NCBI GenBank assembly: GCA_034521835.1
Contig: JAXHMA010000003.1
Location: 372,001-436,000, forward strand
Source of the DNA: JAMQKA01 sp034521835
Lineage (GTDB): Bacteria > Bacteroidota > Rhodothermia > Balneolales > Balneolaceae
DNA length: 64,000 nt
Direction: 5' to 3'
A model generated the notes under the pieces. That model made no database searches. It saw only the letters and a program-made list of their open reading frames with translations, and was not told the origin of the DNA. Both the position numbers and the translations under genes were made by a program. This document shows positions 61,901-64,000 of the stretch, in pieces. Within the stretch, counting starts at the first letter, position 1, and the number at the start of each line of letters is the position of its first letter.

Positions 61901-62334
61901 GAGAGTCAATGTCCGATATTTTCGAAGGGAGGGATTTAAATGAATCACTGAAATTTCAGGCTGATACCTTTGCCAGCATGGTTCTCCTGAGTAAAGAAGA
62001 AGGCGGGTACTCGATAAATGAACTCCCGGATTATGCTCAGATCTCTCCGATTAACGGAATTGTTTCAGAAGATGTTGACCAGGATGGAAACCTTGATTTG
62101 ATTATAGCTGGGAATATTTTTGCCACCCATCCTGATATTTCAAGAGCTGATGCCGGTAATGGGTTATTATTAAAAGGAGATGGAGATGGCAATTTTGAAC
62201 CCATACCCCCCTATAAAAGTGCTTTTTGGGCCTCGGGAGATGTAAAAACTTTGAAAATTGTTAACACGCCTGAGAATAAACTGTTACTGGTTGCAAACAA
62301 TGATGATAGACTCCAGGTGTTTAGGATTGAATAA
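58960..62334 (+). CDS. CRTAC1-like FG-GAP/VCBS and ASPIC/UnbV lipoprotein
   Basis: The intact 1124-residue protein has lipobox SIGCTQ (Cys20). Residues 60-530 hold many calcium-binding FG-GAP/VCBS blades of the form D-x-N-x-D-G-x-x-D-I (DINNDGLSDIFFTGN, VDIDGNGYTDIYLS, DFNNDGWPDIFQTG, GDYDNDGHKDIMVT). An ASPIC/UnbV domain follows at about 540-615 (IGIGTEVVITSGEDKQYLYQ to SLEVFWPDGSYQLL). A second set of blades covers 660-1124 (GDVNGDGLEDLYVGGAAN, GDFNGDGSMDLFVGG, VDQDGNLDLIIAGN). It is surface- or periplasm-anchored. Members often neighbour SusC/SusD genes; their role is unknown, perhaps ligand binding. A truncated paralogue lies at 40941. It begins 29 bases after the IS1595 element, so its native promoter may be displaced. 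Confidence 0.93.
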   Translation: MMFRWMISLGVLFFVLSIGCTQNETNTDSLTNEETGGGETPPRLFSKLSSASTGITFSNVVDERDGENVLHFSLLYNGGGVAIGDINNDGLSDIFFTGNMVSSRLYLNKGGLEFEDITESAGITTERWITGASMVDIDGNGYTDIYLSVASREEDPENERANLLYLNNGDNTFTESAVEYGIASTRFTTHAAFLDYNRDGLLDLFLLNHSPGTFSREMGQSIAISQNASADALNISFDQLYRNNGNGTFTEVSREAGILERKGYGLGVAVGDLNRDGWPDIYISNDIAPDDVLYMNNGDGTFTDQSRSYLKHTTYAGMGVDIADFNNDGWPDIFQTGMMPEDLEERKGMSYGTSFEQFNNLVIDQGYNYSYNLNALQMNNGIDPSGHLKFSEVARIAGVAYTDWSWATLFGDYDNDGHKDIMVTNGYPKATNDFDFIVEMYNTSDQDKRSQIVENLKNLRIPNYLFQNNGTMQFSDVTESWGFGDPTYSYGAAHGDLDNDGDLELIINNLNEPASIYKNNTIEQSGNHYLTIQLNGPEQNSIGIGTEVVITSGEDKQYLYQSPYRGYQSSVDTRLHFGLEKENFIDSLEVFWPDGSYQLLTGIEANQQLTLDYNNASDSGDPDRPLENIDYLFKEVTSETGLVYEHNENSFIDYQIQPLLMQQMSRLGPRIATGDVNGDGLEDLYVGGAANSSGVLYLQQSPGQFEEANDNQPWLADASSEDMGAVFFDANGDGSLDLYVASGGYEFFLHEDNMLDRLYINTGEGRFIKDESALPRMYTSSSVVTPGDFNGDGSMDLFVGGRLFPQKYPYPVRSYILLNEGGTFRDVTADLAPGLVEPGMITDAEWIDFNGDGQLDLVTAGTWLSIQFYQMSSVQLEEVTDKVIEQPLKGWWYSLETGDFNKDGKTDIVAGNLGLNHTFSTSKEQKFGLFANDFNNDLTTDLIYTVERDSLHYPFFGKGRLLLGKQRFIHEQYPTFSSMKGESMSDIFEGRDLNESLKFQADTFASMVLLSKEEGGYSINELPDYAQISPINGIVSEDVDQDGNLDLIIAGNIFATHPDISRADAGNGLLLKGDGDGNFEPIPPYKSAFWASGDVKTLKIVNTPENKLLLVANNDDRLQVFRIE

Positions 62335-63189
62335 ATTATAAAATACCGATTTGGGATGCCCGCTCTGTTTTACACCTTTTAAGAATAGACATCATATTTA
62401 CTGGCTTTGGTCAGACCTATACTCTGTTATACTACGCCGTTGGTGATCAAGGTTGCAGCTTGACGATGTAATATGGGTGGCCGGGCCGGTATTGGAACTG
62501 TATCTGTCATAAAAATATCCTAATACTGACATATTTGCTGTCCCCAGAGGTTGGCTAGTGTTTTGATATATTTGGCCCGGCAATTACCCCGCAGGAAATG
62601 CAGTTCAGGTAGAAAGGTCGGGAATTCAGCCTCGTAAACCGTGTTGAGCGTATTCTTAACCCAGTGTTCACTGTCGATGCCCAGAGCCACATACAAACAG
62701 GACTAAGCTAATAATGTGATATCCGTTAAAATCGGTTTACAGAAAGAAAATGTCGGTTGTCCTAAACAGTAAACTGATTGTTTGGAATATTTTTACGGGG
62801 GGATAAAATTTTGTCGAAGTCGGTTTTAGTGTCATGGATGGCCAGCCTTTTTTAAAAAAATTCTCCTTAGACCTAGTATATTACCCGTTTAAATGGCTAT
62901 TTGTATTTAAAATCTACTCTCTAAACGTGTTTGAAAAGAATTAAGTAGGGAAGGGTATTGTCGGTAAAAAAAATAAATTAAAAAAAAAGAGTAGTAATAC
63001 ATATGGGGACCCCTCTTTTAATTATAGAGGGTTACATTAAGGGTACAAAGTGTTTGATTTTAAGGGATTAAGCATAAATCGGATTTATTTTTTTACTAAT
63101 AATAAAACAAACCCAAAAAGGGGGGAATGACCTATCTAAATACCGTATTTTTTTTATATAACAATAACATAGAAATAGGGAAATAAATT
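62335..63189. other. Long intergenic region before SusC with a possible minus-strand remnant
   Basis: About 850 bases. On the minus strand between about 62710 and 62400 a mostly open stretch reads VALGIDSEHWVKNTLNTVYE and later FPELHFLRGNCRAKYIKTLA-like text, with one stop and no family I can name. The 480 bases before the SusC start are very AT-rich, with a leader typical of SusC genes. I found no clear promoter. Confidence 0.35.
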
Positions 63190-64000
63190 ATGTTAAATAT
63201 GTTAAATCAATTCAGAATAAGGCTGAAGGCTTTCTGGATGTTGGGGATTTCGCTGATGTTCTTGACCTCTGTTGCATTTGGCCAGACAGTTACCGGAACA
63301 GTCACAGATGCTGAAACCGGTGTAACAATGCCGGGAGTAAATATTTCAGTTCAGGGCACTCAGATTGGTACGTCTTCCGATGCAGATGGTGAGTATTCAC
63401 TAGATGTACCTTCACTAGATGGTACACTCGTCTTTTCATTTGTGGGTTATGAAACCGTTAATGAACCGATCAACGGTCGTCAAACCGTCAATATAGAAAT
63501 GACTCCAGCGGCTGTGGTAGGTGAAGATGTCGTAGTTATCGGGTATGGTACCCAGCGAAGTGAGGATGTAACTGGATCAGTAGGAGTTGTAGACAATGAA
63601 AATATATCGAGTTTGTCTGTAAGCAGTCCGGAACAGGTTCTGCAAGGACAGATTGCCGGAGTTACAGTTCAGAAGACCACGGGTGTTCCTGGGTCTGGAG
63701 CTCAGGTTCGGATTCGTGGTGTCAGTAGTGCTGGCTCAGGAGTGGTTCCTCTGTATGTTGTTGATGGTTTTGCGCTACCGCAACCCAATCCCAACCAAGA
63801 ACAAGCAGCTAACTACAGGAGTCCGCTGTCTGATATTCCAGCTTCTGATATAGAATCTATTACGGTATTAAAAGATGCTTCTGCTACCGCTATATATGGT
63901 TCTCGCGCTTCCAATGGGGTAGTTGTAATTGAAACGAAAAGCGGATCTGCCGGTGCTCGACAGATCAATGTTAATGTCTCTACCTCAGTTTCACAAGATA
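63190..64000 (+). CDS. SusC/RagA-type TonB-dependent receptor without STN domain (partial, cut by window end)
   Basis: The ATG at 63190 is open to the window edge (270 codons). The signal peptide ends near TSVAFGQ and leads directly into the carboxypeptidase-regulatory-like domain (VTGTVTDAETGVTMPGVNIS), without an STN domain. The SusC junction reads VVVIGYGTQRSEDVTGSVGV. The plug has VPLYVVDGFALP and DASATAIYGSRASNGVVVIE. Lack of STN and of adjacent sigma/FecR genes implies a different mode of control from the two cassettes at 18.8 and 44.2 kb. A SusD gene is expected beyond the window. It may form a locus with the CRTAC1-like and DUF1080 genes upstream. Confidence 0.92.
   Translation, partial: MLNMLNQFRIRLKAFWMLGISLMFLTSVAFGQTVTGTVTDAETGVTMPGVNISVQGTQIGTSSDADGEYSLDVPSLDGTLVFSFVGYETVNEPINGRQTVNIEMTPAAVVGEDVVVIGYGTQRSEDVTGSVGVVDNENISSLSVSSPEQVLQGQIAGVTVQKTTGVPGSGAQVRIRGVSSAGSGVVPLYVVDGFALPQPNPNQEQAANYRSPLSDIPASDIESITVLKDASATAIYGSRASNGVVVIETKSGSAGARQINVNVSTSVSQD

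Overview
The window looks like chromosome from a Bacteroidota-type bacterium, most likely Balneolota/Rhodothermota (for example a Balneolaceae member). This placement is inferred from gene content: SusC/SusD pairs with ECF sigma and FecR anti-sigma genes, lipoprotein signals, few Shine-Dalgarno sites, an RbsABC-type sugar importer, and many large haem proteins of the kind common in Planctomycetes and Rhodothermota. Nearly all genes are on the + strand; the exceptions are a SorC-type regulator and an IS1595 element. No tRNA, rRNA or CRISPR array was seen.

Layout. 1-6.5 kb: tail of an unknown gene, a ThuA protein, a propeller/HEAT/cytochrome c lipoprotein and a GH78 rhamnosidase, facing a SorC/DeoR-type regulator (6.5-7.5 kb). 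7.9-9.8 kb: debris, namely an ECF sigma gene, a FecR N-terminus only, and a class II aldolase ghost full of in-frame stops. 10.1-18.4 kb: a sugar catabolism and uptake cluster (TIM-barrel isomerase, Gfo/Idh/MocA oxidoreductase, DUF4432 epimerase, cupin, then ABC ATPase, permease and binding protein). 18.8-25.8 kb: a complete sigma-FecR-SusC-SusD cassette. 25.9-35.9 kb: an SGNH-propeller-cytochrome fusion, a sulfatase, two TIM-barrel isomerases, an alpha/beta hydrolase, two ThuA-type proteins and a Dabb protein. 36.8-43.4 kb: another propeller/cytochrome, a DUF1080 protein and a decayed CRTAC1-like gene. 44.2-51.2 kb: a second, heavily frameshifted sigma-FecR-SusC-SusD cassette. 51.4-56.9 kb: a DUF2231/cytochrome/DUF1549/DUF1553 protein, a DUF1501 protein and an NHL-type propeller. 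57.3-64 kb: a second DUF1080 gene, an IS1595 insertion, an intact 1124-residue CRTAC1-like protein and the start of a third SusC.

How it fits together. SusC/D porins, regulated by sigma/FecR cell-surface signalling, would import sugars. GH78 and a sulfatase would trim a sulfated or rhamnosylated glycan or glycoside. ThuA, DUF1080, Gfo/Idh/MocA and PF01261-type TIM-barrel proteins are the families linked to 3-keto-sugar chemistry, and the repeated propeller/c-haem proteins could be the periplasmic electron-accepting side. The combined pathway is inference; the gene families are well supported.

A dominant oddity is the density of frameshifts. Many sit in or near short homopolymers and may be sequencing errors. 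Some lesions are clearly real: the class II aldolase ghost has many in-frame stops, and one CRTAC1 copy has lost about 350 codons relative to its intact paralogue. In the feature list, 'pseudogene' marks a reading frame that is broken in this sequence, whatever the cause.
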